A DNA stretch of 16,879 nt from Dehalococcoidia bacterium (lineage in GTDB: Bacteria; Chloroflexota; Dehalococcoidia; SAR202; UBA11138): contig JAAXHY010000448.1 in the NCBI GenBank assembly GCA_012270665.1, forward strand, positions 1 to 16,879, given 5' to 3'. Position numbers and translations under genes: made by a program. Shown here one piece after another: positions 1-6,997 of this stretch (positions are counted from its first letter, which is position 1; every line of letters starts with the position of its first letter). The notes under the pieces were generated by a model that had not been told where the DNA came from, made no database searches, and worked only from the letters and a program-made list of their open reading frames with translations.

Positions 1-181
1 ATTTATACGTATGTTCTAAATCCATGCCATTATTGTAGCATAGAATGAAGTATCAGATGAAACCCTGAAAGACTTCGAAGAAGCCGTGGAAGGGATCCTG
101 TCCCGCTGGACACTGGACACTCCCAGGTCCGACACCATAGTAAGAAGCCCGGCATGAGTACGCAGACCCAAGGAGTCGAAT

Positions 182-1381
182 ATGGATAAGGCGCTGGATG
201 GAGTGAGAATCATAGACCTGACTCAGTTCGAGGCCGGCACGTCCTGCACTCAGATGCTCGCTTGGCTGGGAGCTGACGTCATAAAGGTCGAGCAGCCGAA
301 TGTCGGAGACCCGGGTCGCGGCGTTGCAGGAACTGAGTTGGACTCCCCCTACTTCATTCACTACAACTCCAACAAGCGCAGCGTCACGCTCAACCTGAAG
401 TCCGAGAAGGGCAAGGAGATGTTCTTCGAGATGGTCAGGCAGGGGGACATCGTTGCGGAAAACCTCGCCCCCGGCACCCTGGAGCGGCTCGGACTCGGAT
501 ACGACGTCCTGGCAGAGGTCAACCCGCGTATCATCCTGGCGCGTGTCAAGGGATTCGGGACCTACGGCCCGTACAGCCAGTACAAGAGCTTCGATCCCGT
601 GGCCCAGGCGGCGGGCGGCGGTTTCTGCGCGACGGGCGAGCCGGACGGCCCTCCCATGCGACCGGGCACCACGTCCGGCGACTCGGCCACCGGGATGCAC
701 GCCGCGATTGCGATACTGGCGGCCCTGTGGCAGCGTGAACGCACCGGCAGCGGCCAGGTAATAGAGGTCTCGATGCAGGATGCGATAGTCAACCTGAGCC
801 GCACGTGGATGGCGCGTTCAGAAGAGGGCCGCGTTTCGCCAGAGCGCACGGGCAACAGTTTGCGAGCGAGTCCGGGCGTTGGGACGTTCCACTGCTCCCC
901 CGGCGGTCCGGACGACTATGTTTACATGATTGCGTCTCCCGCGCGCAAGCCGATGTGGAAGTCGCTTGTGCAAACCATAGGCCACGAAGAGTATCTCGAC
1001 GATCCGAGATTGGACGACCCTGAACACGCCGTAGAGGTCACCGACGAGGTAAACAGTCTCATAGACGACTGGACCAGTCAGCGCACCAAGTTCGAGGTGA
1101 TGAAGATACTCGGCGAGAAGGGCATCCCGTGCAGCGCGTGCTTCAACGCAGTGGACCTCTACGCCGACGAACACCTCAGGCAGCGCGAGATGATCGTCAC
1201 CGTAGAACATCCCGACAGGGGTGAATTCACACTGCCCGGCTGCCCGGTCAAGATGTCCAATTCGCCCGTGGACTTCAGGGCGGCCCCGCTGCTGGGCCAG
1301 CACAACGCCGAAGTGTTCGCCGAATTCTTCGACATCGGCGAGGATGCCCTGAAATCCTTGAAATCTGACAATGTGATCTAG
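182..1381 (+). CDS. CaiB/BaiF (class III) CoA-transferase, formyl-CoA transferase-like
   Basis: Class III CoA-transferases move CoA between carboxylic acids in the cytosol through a covalent aspartyl-CoA intermediate. The 399 residues match the family length. The N-terminal block (residues 5-36, with SCTQMLAW and GADVIKVEQP) and the NSNKRS block (63-68) are very close to what I recall of oxalate-type formyl-CoA transferase. The catalytic Asp is D167 in SGDSATGMH, and the VSMQDA segment follows. Against a true formyl-CoA transferase, the Gln17 that shapes the active site in that enzyme is Glu17 here, and the glycine-rich GGGG loop is reduced to SPGGPDD. The acid substrate is therefore probably not oxalate or formate. 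The start is supported by AAGGAG at 170-175, six bases before the ATG. The methyltransferase gene begins one base after the stop, so this is the first gene of a compact operon. The family call is firm; the substrate is unknown. Confidence 0.93.
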   Translation: MDKALDGVRIIDLTQFEAGTSCTQMLAWLGADVIKVEQPNVGDPGRGVAGTELDSPYFIHYNSNKRSVTLNLKSEKGKEMFFEMVRQGDIVAENLAPGTLERLGLGYDVLAEVNPRIILARVKGFGTYGPYSQYKSFDPVAQAAGGGFCATGEPDGPPMRPGTTSGDSATGMHAAIAILAALWQRERTGSGQVIEVSMQDAIVNLSRTWMARSEEGRVSPERTGNSLRASPGVGTFHCSPGGPDDYVYMIASPARKPMWKSLVQTIGHEEYLDDPRLDDPEHAVEVTDEVNSLIDDWTSQRTKFEVMKILGEKGIPCSACFNAVDLYADEHLRQREMIVTVEHPDRGEFTLPGCPVKMSNSPVDFRAAPLLGQHNAEVFAEFFDIGEDALKSLKSDNVI

Positions 1382-1382
1382 G

Positions 1383-2030
1383 ATGGATGCTTCCCGCGCG
1401 AATTACAAGGCCCTGGTGCGCAGCGGGTACAATAGCTGCGCCGCCGCCTATCACCTGGCTCGCAGCGCGGAAGCAACGTCGGAACTGGACGTCCTTCTGA
1501 ACAGACTGGTCAATGGGGCTTCCGTCCTAGACATCGGCTGCGGCGCGGGAGTTCCAGTGGCACGCGCTTTATCGGAGCGGTTCAACGTCACGGGGGTGGA
1601 TATTTCGGATAGCATGATCGAACTTGCCAAGGCAAATGTTCCGGCGGGAAGGTTCATCCGGGCCGACATCATGTCAGTCGCTTTCGAGCCTTCCGTCTTC
1701 GATGCGGCTACCGCCTTCTATTCGATATTTCATTTGCCCAGAAGCGAGCATCAGGCTCTGTTCCGCCGAATTCACCGATGGCTGGGAGCGGGCGGCTACC
1801 TACTATGCATTCTGCCGCGCTACGATGAAGAAACATTCTTAGACGAATTCTTCGGCTCGACCATGTACTGGAGCAGTTACGCTCTGGAAGACTATGAAAG
1901 GCAATTAACCGGAGTCGGTTTCGATATTCTGGAAATGTCAATCGCCGGAAGCGGCTTCGACGAATCGGTTGGAGCAGAGCCGGAGAGCCATCCGGTTGTA
2001 TTGGCGCAAAAGCGAAAGGCCGGCCAATGA
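1383..2030 (+). CDS. Class I SAM-dependent methyltransferase
   Basis: A 215-residue Rossmann-fold methyltransferase. Motif I is VLDIGCGAG (residues 48-56), the acidic residue at the end of strand 2 is D73 in GVDIS, and the post-motif segment has D95 in IRADI. The later block HRWLGAGGYLLCILP (about 131-145) matches the strand 5 region of the ubiquinone/menaquinone-type Methyltransf_11/25 families. It is soluble with no signal peptide. The ATG follows the CoA-transferase stop by one base, and the end overlaps the next gene by four bases (ATGA), so it is translationally coupled on both sides. The acceptor cannot be read from the sequence; a small molecule handled by the neighbouring oxidoreductase is a plausible guess. 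The DNA looks less GC-rich than the genes around it (30 G+C in the 60 bases from 1681). Confidence 0.88.
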   Translation: MDASRANYKALVRSGYNSCAAAYHLARSAEATSELDVLLNRLVNGASVLDIGCGAGVPVARALSERFNVTGVDISDSMIELAKANVPAGRFIRADIMSVAFEPSVFDAATAFYSIFHLPRSEHQALFRRIHRWLGAGGYLLCILPRYDEETFLDEFFGSTMYWSSYALEDYERQLTGVGFDILEMSIAGSGFDESVGAEPESHPVVLAQKRKAGQ

Positions 2031-3070
2031 AGTACGCCCTCTTTACCCACGTCCCCTGGCCGCAGAACACCGACGCCGCCAAGTTGCTGTCATACGCCGC
2101 TGACGAGGTTCGGCTGGCCGAAGACCTCGGATTCAGCAGCGCCTGGATAGCCGAACATCACTTCACGCGCTACGGCGTAGGCTCTTCCGCGCTGGTCATA
2201 GCCAGCTACATCGCCGGACGCGCGCAGAAGATACGGCTCGGCGCTGGCGTCCTGATACCCACGCTCCACAACCCCATACGACTCGCCGAGGACACCGCCA
2301 CCATGGATGCGATTAGCGGCGGTCGCCTCGACGTGGGATTTGGTCGTGGAGTGTATGGATACGAATACAGCGGTTTCGGCGTTGATCCGGCGACCAGCCA
2401 GGAACATTTCCAGGAAAGCGTCAACATCATCGAAGGTCTCTGGACGAGTCCAGAATTCTCACATGAGGGACAGTTCTACAGCCTAGACAAGGTGAGCCTT
2501 GCCCCTCCCCCGGTACAGGAACCCCATCCGCCAGTCTATATCGCCGCCACCCGCACCCCGGAAACGCTCGACTACTGCATATCCAGGGGACACAATCTCT
2601 GTATCGCGGTCGTCATGGACACCGCGCCAGCGCTCGACCTGCTGCGCCGCTTCGTCCAAAAGTCTGCCGAGGCCGGAACGAACAGGCTAGCGTCGGAAGT
2701 TCCGTTCTTCAGGTATATGTACGTGGCCGAGACCAACGAGCAGGCCAGACAAGACACCGCGTCTCATCTCGAATGGGTGCTGGATATGCTCTTCTGGCGC
2801 GGCTGGTTCAAGGACGGCGGCAGCGAGATTTATCACGACATCGAGGAGTGGAGGCGTACACGCACCGAAACCCCCGTCGCCTTGGACTACCTTCTCGAGA
2901 ACCGCGCCATCATAGGCGACCCCGACCACTGCATCGCCCGCATCGAAGAGCTGAAGCGCGCGGGTGTAGAGTACCTCGGCGCAAACTTCGCCATGGGCGG
3001 CCTCGACCACAAGAAGGTCCTGCGCTCCATGGAGCTATTCGCCAAAGAGGTCATGCCGCAGTTGGAGTAG
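2027..3070 (+). CDS. LLM class flavin-dependent oxidoreductase (luciferase-like monooxygenase)
   Basis: A 347-residue TIM-barrel oxidoreductase of the bacterial luciferase-like superfamily, using reduced FMN or F420; the cofactor cannot be decided here. Seen: the early strand/helix FSSAWIAEHHF with EHH at 43-45, the strand KIRLGAGVLIPTLHNPIRLAE (69-89, flavin-side), GGRLDVGFGRG (98-108), LWTSPEFSHEGQFY in the middle, PHPPVYIAATRTPET after it, and IIGDPDHCIARIEELKRAGVE near the C-terminus, which is the usual closing block of the family. It overlaps the methyltransferase by four bases and lies 16 bases ahead of the ATPase gene. The EHH and GGR motifs fall at the same residue numbers as in the second family member at 13960-15000, so the two are members of one subfamily. 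The likely role is oxygenation or dehydrogenation of an organic substrate shared with the CoA-transferase. Confidence 0.92.
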   Translation: MKYALFTHVPWPQNTDAAKLLSYAADEVRLAEDLGFSSAWIAEHHFTRYGVGSSALVIASYIAGRAQKIRLGAGVLIPTLHNPIRLAEDTATMDAISGGRLDVGFGRGVYGYEYSGFGVDPATSQEHFQESVNIIEGLWTSPEFSHEGQFYSLDKVSLAPPPVQEPHPPVYIAATRTPETLDYCISRGHNLCIAVVMDTAPALDLLRRFVQKSAEAGTNRLASEVPFFRYMYVAETNEQARQDTASHLEWVLDMLFWRGWFKDGGSEIYHDIEEWRRTRTETPVALDYLLENRAIIGDPDHCIARIEELKRAGVEYLGANFAMGGLDHKKVLRSMELFAKEVMPQLE

Positions 3071-3086
3071 GGAGAGGTAGATTCTG

Positions 3087-4214
3087 ATGAACCCGAAAAT
3101 AGAGTCCATCCGTATCCAGGGTTTCAGGTCTCTGACCGATGTCCAGATTTCAGAAATGCCGGATGCGACCGTCCTGATTGGCTCCAACGGTTCGGGCAAA
3201 TCAAACTTCATTCGCTTCTTTGAGATGCTGAGTTGGATGCTAGGCCCTCAACAACTCGGTGAGTTCATAGCGAGGCAAGGAGGCGCCGATGATCAACTGT
3301 TTGGAGGCAATGTCCGCACACCGCGCATGGAGGCCGAAATCAGGATGCGAACCGATAGGGGTAGAAACGACTATCGCTTTGCGCTCTCTTATGCGCATCC
3401 TGACCGATTCATCTTTACCGAAGAAGGCCTCCGATACAGCGCATTCGGGTATTCAACAGAAGCGCCTTGGCAATATCTTGGGAGTGGTCATACGGAGGCC
3501 AAGATAATCCAAGCGTCGCAACCGGGCGGAATCGAAGGAGTCAACTCGATTACCGCATCGGTAATCGTCAACCTGATCCGAGCCATCGCTGTCTATCAAT
3601 TCCACGATACTTCGGACATTTCAGGCTTCAAAAAGAAATGGGACTTGTGGGATAACAGAACGCTCCGCAGTCACGGAGGAAATCTGGCCGCAGCGCTGTA
3701 TCGTTTGCAGCGCCAGGATCTAGGACGGTATGAACTGATCTGTCATCAAATTGGACGAGTTCTGCCGGACTTCGACCGATTTGAGATTGAGGACGACTAC
3801 GGGAAAGTCCTGCTGAGATGGAAGGCGAAATGGACTGAAAAAACCTTCGGAGCGCACCTTACGTCTGACGGCTCGCTCAGATTCTTCGCTTTAGTCACGC
3901 TTCTCAACCTGCCTCCCGAAATGCTGCCCAGCATAATTCTGCTGGATGAACCCGAACTGGGCCTGCATCCGGCTGCCATATCCCTGATTGGCGGTATGAT
4001 AAGGTCGCTCTCCACAGAACGGCAGATCATATTGGCGACTCAATCACCTCTGCTTGTATCTTCGTTCGACCTCGACGAAATTGTCGTTCTGGATATTCAG
4101 GATGGTCGAACGAAGTTCACCAAGCACGGACCAGGTGATTACCAGAGATGGCTTGACGATAGTTTCACCACTGGCGACCTATGGCAAAAGAATCTATTGG
4201 GAGGACGGCCTTGA
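3087..4214 (+). CDS. AAA family ATPase (AAA_21/ABC-like, OLD-related)
   Basis: A 375-residue ABC-type ATPase of the kind found in OLD-like nuclease partners. The start IESIRIQGFRSL is the typical first strand. Walker A is GSNGSGKS (32-39). The signature-like block LTSDGSLRFFAL lies at 258-269. Walker B is ILLDEPELGLHP (284-295), with the presumed catalytic Glu at 288. A switch segment LATQSP (316-321) precedes the SSFDLDEIVVL end block. All ATPase motifs are intact. There is no fused TOPRIM domain; the gene next to it (DUF4276) may supply it. GGAGAGG at 3071-3077 is the ribosome site, nine bases from the ATG. The DNA is visibly poorer in GC than its flanks (25 of 60 bases from 3601 versus 38 of 60 from 2881), which fits horizontal acquisition. 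It could be the sensor or regulatory half of a two-gene defence module; that role is inferred. Confidence 0.9.
   Translation: MNPKIESIRIQGFRSLTDVQISEMPDATVLIGSNGSGKSNFIRFFEMLSWMLGPQQLGEFIARQGGADDQLFGGNVRTPRMEAEIRMRTDRGRNDYRFALSYAHPDRFIFTEEGLRYSAFGYSTEAPWQYLGSGHTEAKIIQASQPGGIEGVNSITASVIVNLIRAIAVYQFHDTSDISGFKKKWDLWDNRTLRSHGGNLAAALYRLQRQDLGRYELICHQIGRVLPDFDRFEIEDDYGKVLLRWKAKWTEKTFGAHLTSDGSLRFFALVTLLNLPPEMLPSIILLDEPELGLHPAAISLIGGMIRSLSTERQIILATQSPLLVSSFDLDEIVVLDIQDGRTKFTKHGPGDYQRWLDDSFTTGDLWQKNLLGGRP
4199..4210 (+). promoter_or_regulatory. Ribosome binding site deciding a TTG start for the DUF4276 gene
   Basis: GGGAGG (4199-4204) stands six bases before TTG at 4211. The TTG overlaps the ATPase stop as TTGA, a standard coupling arrangement. 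The ATG at 4181, thirty bases upstream in the same frame, has no comparable site before it. The short form also begins right before the conserved first strand of the DUF4276 domain, so I prefer TTG. Confidence 0.65.
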
Positions 4215-4822
4215 TCCGTCTGGCCATATCTGTGGAAGGTCGGACGGAAGAAGAATTCGTTAAAGAAGTTCTCTCTGGGCACCTGCGAATAAGGGGAGTG
4301 GAACCGCAGCCCGTTTTGCTCAATGGGAATGTGACCTTAGATCGCTTGGGATCAGATATCGCAAAGCTGTTTTGGAGTTTTGACTTCGTAACATCGCTGG
4401 TTGACTTCTATGGATTCCGAGACAAGGGAGACGCGACTCCCGAAGAACTGGAACAACTCATCCACGGAGAGGTTGTGGCGAAGATAAACCAATCCTTCGA
4501 CGAATCGCGTATATTTCCATATGTCCAACGACATGAGTTCGAGGGACTGCTGTTCTCGGACGTGAACGCCTTCGACTACCTCGATATATCCGAAGAAACG
4601 CTGGACGCGCTGCGAAACATCCGCTCTCAGTTCCCCACGCCGGAAGACATCAACGACAATGTTGATACCGCCCCCAGCAAACGCCTGAAATCCCTGATTC
4701 CCAGATACGACAAACGCGTCGCCGGTCCACTAGTAGCCCTGGAAATCGGCTTGGACAGGATTCGCGCGGAATGTCCGCGGTTCAATGAATGGCTGGTTAG
4801 ACTGGAAACACTCGAGCAGTAG
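4211..4822 (+). CDS. DUF4276 family protein (putative TOPRIM-like nuclease partner of the ATPase)
   Basis: With the TTG start the protein has 203 residues; from the ATG at 4181 it would have 213. The family pattern is clear: VEGRTEEEF (8-16), LVDFYGFRDKGD (63-74), a PYVQRHEFEGLLFSD block (103-117), DTAPSKRLKSL, and the IGLDRIRAECPRFNEWL ending. DUF4276 is functionally unassigned. Its VEGxTE and later acidic positions resemble the metal-binding glutamate and aspartates of TOPRIM/OLD-like nucleases such as DUF4435 and RloB, which work with an ATPase partner. That parallel is an inference from pattern, not a demonstrated activity. The stop-start overlap with the ATPase means the two are made together. 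The gene ends ten bases from the convergent thermonuclease stop. GC content is as low as in the ATPase gene. Confidence 0.85.
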   Translation: MIRLAISVEGRTEEEFVKEVLSGHLRIRGVEPQPVLLNGNVTLDRLGSDIAKLFWSFDFVTSLVDFYGFRDKGDATPEELEQLIHGEVVAKINQSFDESRIFPYVQRHEFEGLLFSDVNAFDYLDISEETLDALRNIRSQFPTPEDINDNVDTAPSKRLKSLIPRYDKRVAGPLVALEIGLDRIRAECPRFNEWLVRLETLEQ

Positions 4823-4832
4823 TCTAGAGACG

Positions 4833-5483
4833 TCAAACTCCAAGAATCGCTCTCAGCGTTTCACCGTAAGTTTGCCACAGCCACTGAACGCTGAGAAGCA
4901 TGACGGCAAGCAAGGCGAACACGGCGACAAGTCTCGGCGCCCACCGCTTTGGCCCCTTGCCCTTTTCTCTCAGCCCGCGCCGATGATCCCAAGGGCGTGT
5001 CTGCGACTGGCCGGACTTCCAGATTCCCAGCCGCCGCTTTCTCGCCCGCGCCTCTGCGTCCGCTATGCCCTCCAGCTTTCCGTACCTCTGGTAGGAGTAC
5101 GCCAGCCCGGCGGCCACCATCATGTGATTGAGAGACTTCTTCCTGTTCCGGCGGTACACCACACCCACCGCGCGCCCATAGCGGTCTGTATTCACCACGT
5201 CCAGCCGCAAAGATCCGCGCGCCATCTTGCGCATCTCCTCCCTCGCCTCCGCTCCATAGGGCTGGGACAATTCGGGCGAGTCTATGGCATAGAGCCGCAC
5301 CGAAAAGGGCTTCGGCTTCAACATGAAGTTGAACCACCTGCGTCGCGCGACTACCAGCGAGTCGCCATCTACTACACGAGTTACCCGAACCTTGATTTCG
5401 CGCCTCCCCAACTCGAAGTCTATTCTAGGCGCGTCAAGAAGGGAAGTACAGTAGTTCGGATGTCGTCGTCCGGCGAATTTCAC
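4833..5483 (-). CDS. Thermonuclease family (SNase-like) protein with C-terminal membrane segment
   Basis: A 216-residue staphylococcal-nuclease-fold protein that would cut DNA or RNA in a calcium-dependent way. All catalytic positions are present: D39/D41 in VVDGDS (D21 of SNase), R63 in SVRLYAID, D68 and E71 in DSPE (D40, E43), and R104 in DRYGR (R87). The OB-fold domain runs from about 29 to 157. Unusually there is no N-terminal signal peptide; instead one hydrophobic stretch lies near the C-terminus (about 184-204), preceded by a very basic segment (REKGKGPKRWAPR). By the positive-inside rule the nuclease would face the cytoplasm. The start is a GTG without a strong ribosome site, so an internal start near residue 25 is possible. 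It begins 25 bases after the transglutaminase stop, in the same operon. Confidence 0.88.
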   Translation of the reverse strand: MKFAGRRHPNYCTSLLDAPRIDFELGRREIKVRVTRVVDGDSLVVARRRWFNFMLKPKPFSVRLYAIDSPELSQPYGAEAREEMRKMARGSLRLDVVNTDRYGRAVGVVYRRNRKKSLNHMMVAAGLAYSYQRYGKLEGIADAEARARKRRLGIWKSGQSQTRPWDHRRGLREKGKGPKRWAPRLVAVFALLAVMLLSVQWLWQTYGETLRAILGV

Positions 5484-5508
5484 GCCGAACGACGGGCGCC
5501 TTGTCGCC

Positions 5509-6390
5509 TTACGGCCAGAACGTCTGGGCGCTGCCTGGCCCCTGGATCAGATTCCGCGCGTCCTCTAAGGACGGGGGGCGATTGTCGGACAGCAATTGTC
5601 CGACCGCGACATCCAGGCGCCCCGTCCCGCGCGACCTGAACGTGCCTTCTACCGGAGAAGCGTGCGTGTAATCCGGGCCGATGGCGAACTTGATCAGATC
5701 GGACGCCGCTGACTGGAGGCGTCCTCTCGTCGGGTCCGCCGCGATCCAGCCGTGCAGTGGATGCAGGTACTCCACCCAGGCGTGGGTCTCTCCGGGTTGG
5801 GTGACCAGCAGTCCACACACGTACCTCGCCGGAATCCCCAGCGATCTCAGAAGCGCTATCGCCAGGTGAGTCATGTCCTGGCAGACACCCCTTCGGGTTT
5901 CGAGGATGCGCTCGGCGGGCGTGGCGACCGTCGTCCAGCCCCGCTCATATTCGACATTGGTATAAATCCAGTCAACCACCGCCCCTACCGTTTCCAGCAA
6001 GCTCCGGGCGCCGTCGGCTATCTCCCCGGCCGCGTCGGCCATCCTGGACAGATTCACCAGCGGAGACGCGACCAGAAACCGGTGGGCAGTATCATCATTG
6101 TATTCCGCGGCCCCCAGAGGCAGGTCCTCGGGGACAGGCGGTGTCCTCAAGCGCACTGTTCCGACGGAGAGTATGACGAATTCATCGTGCGGGGAAACCA
6201 GACGCACGTGGTGCGTCGAGTTTCCGAAACTGTCTATGAACTGTCTGGGCGCGGACCGTGGTTCGGTAGCTACGGCGGACATCAGGGAAGTCTGGTAAGT
6301 ATCATTGTATGCCGAGATTCTCAGCAGATTGTCATTCCGGGTAACGGTGTCGGAATAGACGTATCTGGCAGCGTAGGCGAAGCTGGGCAT
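5509..6390 (-). CDS. Transglutaminase-like family protein
   Basis: A 293-residue protein of the bacterial transglutaminase-like family. The N-terminal third (about 5-90) matches the beta-rich Bact_transglu_N domain; the catalytic core follows. The triad is visible: C170 in RRGVCQDMTHLAIALLRSLG, H203 in ETHAWVEYL and D219 in IAADPTRG. Such bacterial proteins may act as proteases, amidases or cross-linking enzymes; the substrate is unknown. No signal peptide is evident, so it is probably cytosolic. The ATG at 6390 has no clear ribosome site, though no better in-frame start is visible just upstream. The gene is followed at 25 bases by the thermonuclease gene and is divergent from the PPC-domain gene, with a 166-base regulatory gap between them. 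Confidence 0.9.
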   Translation of the reverse strand: MPSFAYAARYVYSDTVTRNDNLLRISAYNDTYQTSLMSAVATEPRSAPRQFIDSFGNSTHHVRLVSPHDEFVILSVGTVRLRTPPVPEDLPLGAAEYNDDTAHRFLVASPLVNLSRMADAAGEIADGARSLLETVGAVVDWIYTNVEYERGWTTVATPAERILETRRGVCQDMTHLAIALLRSLGIPARYVCGLLVTQPGETHAWVEYLHPLHGWIAADPTRGRLQSAASDLIKFAIGPDYTHASPVEGTFRSRGTGRLDVAVGQLLSDNRPPSLEDARNLIQGPGSAQTFWP

Positions 6391-6446
6391 TGAATAGGTC
6401 CGGGCTGCGGTTATCTGTCGGCGGTTGATGAATTGCGCGTTCGCGG

Positions 6447-6480
6447 AGTGTACACTTTTTGCAGTGATCAGGTCACACTG
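6447..6480. promoter_or_regulatory. Palindromes, possible operator in the divergent intergenic region
   Basis: AGTGTACACT (6447-6456) is a perfect ten-base palindrome. It is followed by an interrupted inverted repeat CAGTG (6462-6466) / CACTG (6476-6480) with a nine-base spacer. The AGTG half-site recurs in both. The elements lie just downstream of the TATAAT on the minus strand, where a repressor could act. No binding protein can be named. Confidence 0.4.
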
Positions 6481-6485
6481 AAGCT

Positions 6486-6491
6486 ATTATA
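6486..6491 (-). promoter_or_regulatory. Candidate -10 box for the transglutaminase operon
   Basis: Read on the minus strand this is TATAAT, a perfect -10 hexamer, about 95 bases upstream of the transglutaminase ATG. At 16-18 bases upstream no good -35 hexamer exists (the region reads near TCTAAC). The match may therefore depend on an activator or be fortuitous. The same bases give TATTAT/TATACT on the plus strand, so a divergent promoter for the PPC gene may overlap it. Confidence 0.4.
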
Positions 6492-6509
6492 CTGTCCGCA
6501 TACCATCAG

Positions 6510-6536
6510 TTAGACTATCCCACAACGATGGTCTAA
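6510..6536 (+). promoter_or_regulatory. Inverted repeat just before the PPC gene
   Basis: TTAGAC (6510-6515) and GTCTAA (6531-6536) are perfect inverted repeats with a 15-base spacer, ending nine bases before the ribosome site of the PPC gene. A second pairing, ACCATC (6502-6507) with GATGGT (6527-6532), would exclude the first. This could be an operator or a small leader RNA switch; neither is shown. Confidence 0.35.
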
Positions 6537-6556
6537 TGCGCTTTAGGAGAGATCGA

Positions 6557-6955
6557 ATGCAGAAATGGGAAGCCAAAGATTCGCACATAATCTACCGGCG
6601 CTTCGGGCCGGGCGAGTCGCTCGTAGGCGACCTCGAAGCCTTCGCTCTGTCCGAGGGCATCACCGAAGCCGCCATAACATCCTGCATCGGCAGCCTGCGC
6701 CAACTCAGGCTGCGAAACCTGTGCGGACATGACGCTGAGGGCGCGCCGGAGTTCGAGCGAAACGTCCTCGACGAAAACCTCGAACTCGTGAGCGCCGAGG
6801 GTTACATCCAGCCACTGCCCGAAGGTGGCATCCGGGTACACATCCACGTCGCGGCCGCGCGTCCATCAGGAGAGATGGTCGGAGGCCACTGCGAGGAAGC
6901 GACAACCTACACCGGCGCGTTCATGTATCTCCACATCCTCGATACCCAGGAATAG
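6557..6955 (+). CDS. PPC domain-containing (DUF296) protein
   Basis: A 132-residue stand-alone PPC (plant and prokaryote conserved, DUF296) domain protein. The hallmark blocks are in order: FGPGESLVGDLEAFALSEGI (17-36), ITSCIGSLRQLRL (40-52), LELVSAEGYI (75-84), then HIH (95-97) and EMVGGH (106-111). H95, H97 and H111 are the histidines expected to bind a metal ion in bacterial and archaeal members. PPC domains form trimers; in plants they accompany AT-hook DNA-binding motifs, but none is present here, so direct DNA binding is not shown. I chose ATG 6557 because AGGAGA (6545-6550) lies six bases before it; the in-frame ATG at 6536 would add seven residues, lacks a ribosome site and would overlap the inverted repeat. 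The role is unknown. Confidence 0.87.
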   Translation: MQKWEAKDSHIIYRRFGPGESLVGDLEAFALSEGITEAAITSCIGSLRQLRLRNLCGHDAEGAPEFERNVLDENLELVSAEGYIQPLPEGGIRVHIHVAAARPSGEMVGGHCEEATTYTGAFMYLHILDTQE

Positions 6956-6968
6956 AGTCCGGCCTGCT

Positions 6969-6997
6969 TTGACACCCCTTTATGCTTGGCTTACAAT
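6969..6997 (+). promoter_or_regulatory. Near-consensus sigma-70 promoter for the aminotransferase operon
   Basis: TTGACA (6969-6974), a 17-base spacer and TACAAT (6992-6997) form an almost perfect housekeeping promoter. Transcription would start near 7004, giving a leader of roughly 118 bases before the ATG at 7122. It lies 13 bases past the PPC stop, so the aminotransferase genes are a separate, probably strongly expressed unit. Confidence 0.8.

Noticed and set aside
41..46. TAGAAT as a -10 box for the CoA-transferase operon
   Set aside because: No -35-like hexamer occurs at 16-18 bases upstream, and a single loosely matching hexamer in AT-richer sequence is expected by chance.
44..157. Short open stretch before the first gene, possibly the end of an upstream gene
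   Set aside because: The frame reads like plausible protein (about 37 codons ending at TGA 155-157), but it follows an in-frame stop at 41-43 and has no start codon or ribosome site. A frameshifted remnant is possible but cannot be supported.
4823..4832. Bidirectional terminator between the convergent DUF4276 and thermonuclease genes
   Set aside because: Only ten bases separate the stops, and no GC-rich stem with a T-run is visible; TCTAGA there is just a six-base palindrome.
4785..5639. A 284-codon plus-strand open frame across the thermonuclease gene
   Set aside because: It is antisense to the thermonuclease and the 3' end of the transglutaminase gene, both with clear catalytic motifs. 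Its translation is rich in Pro, Arg, His and Ser with no recognisable domain, as expected for a shadow frame in GC-rich DNA.
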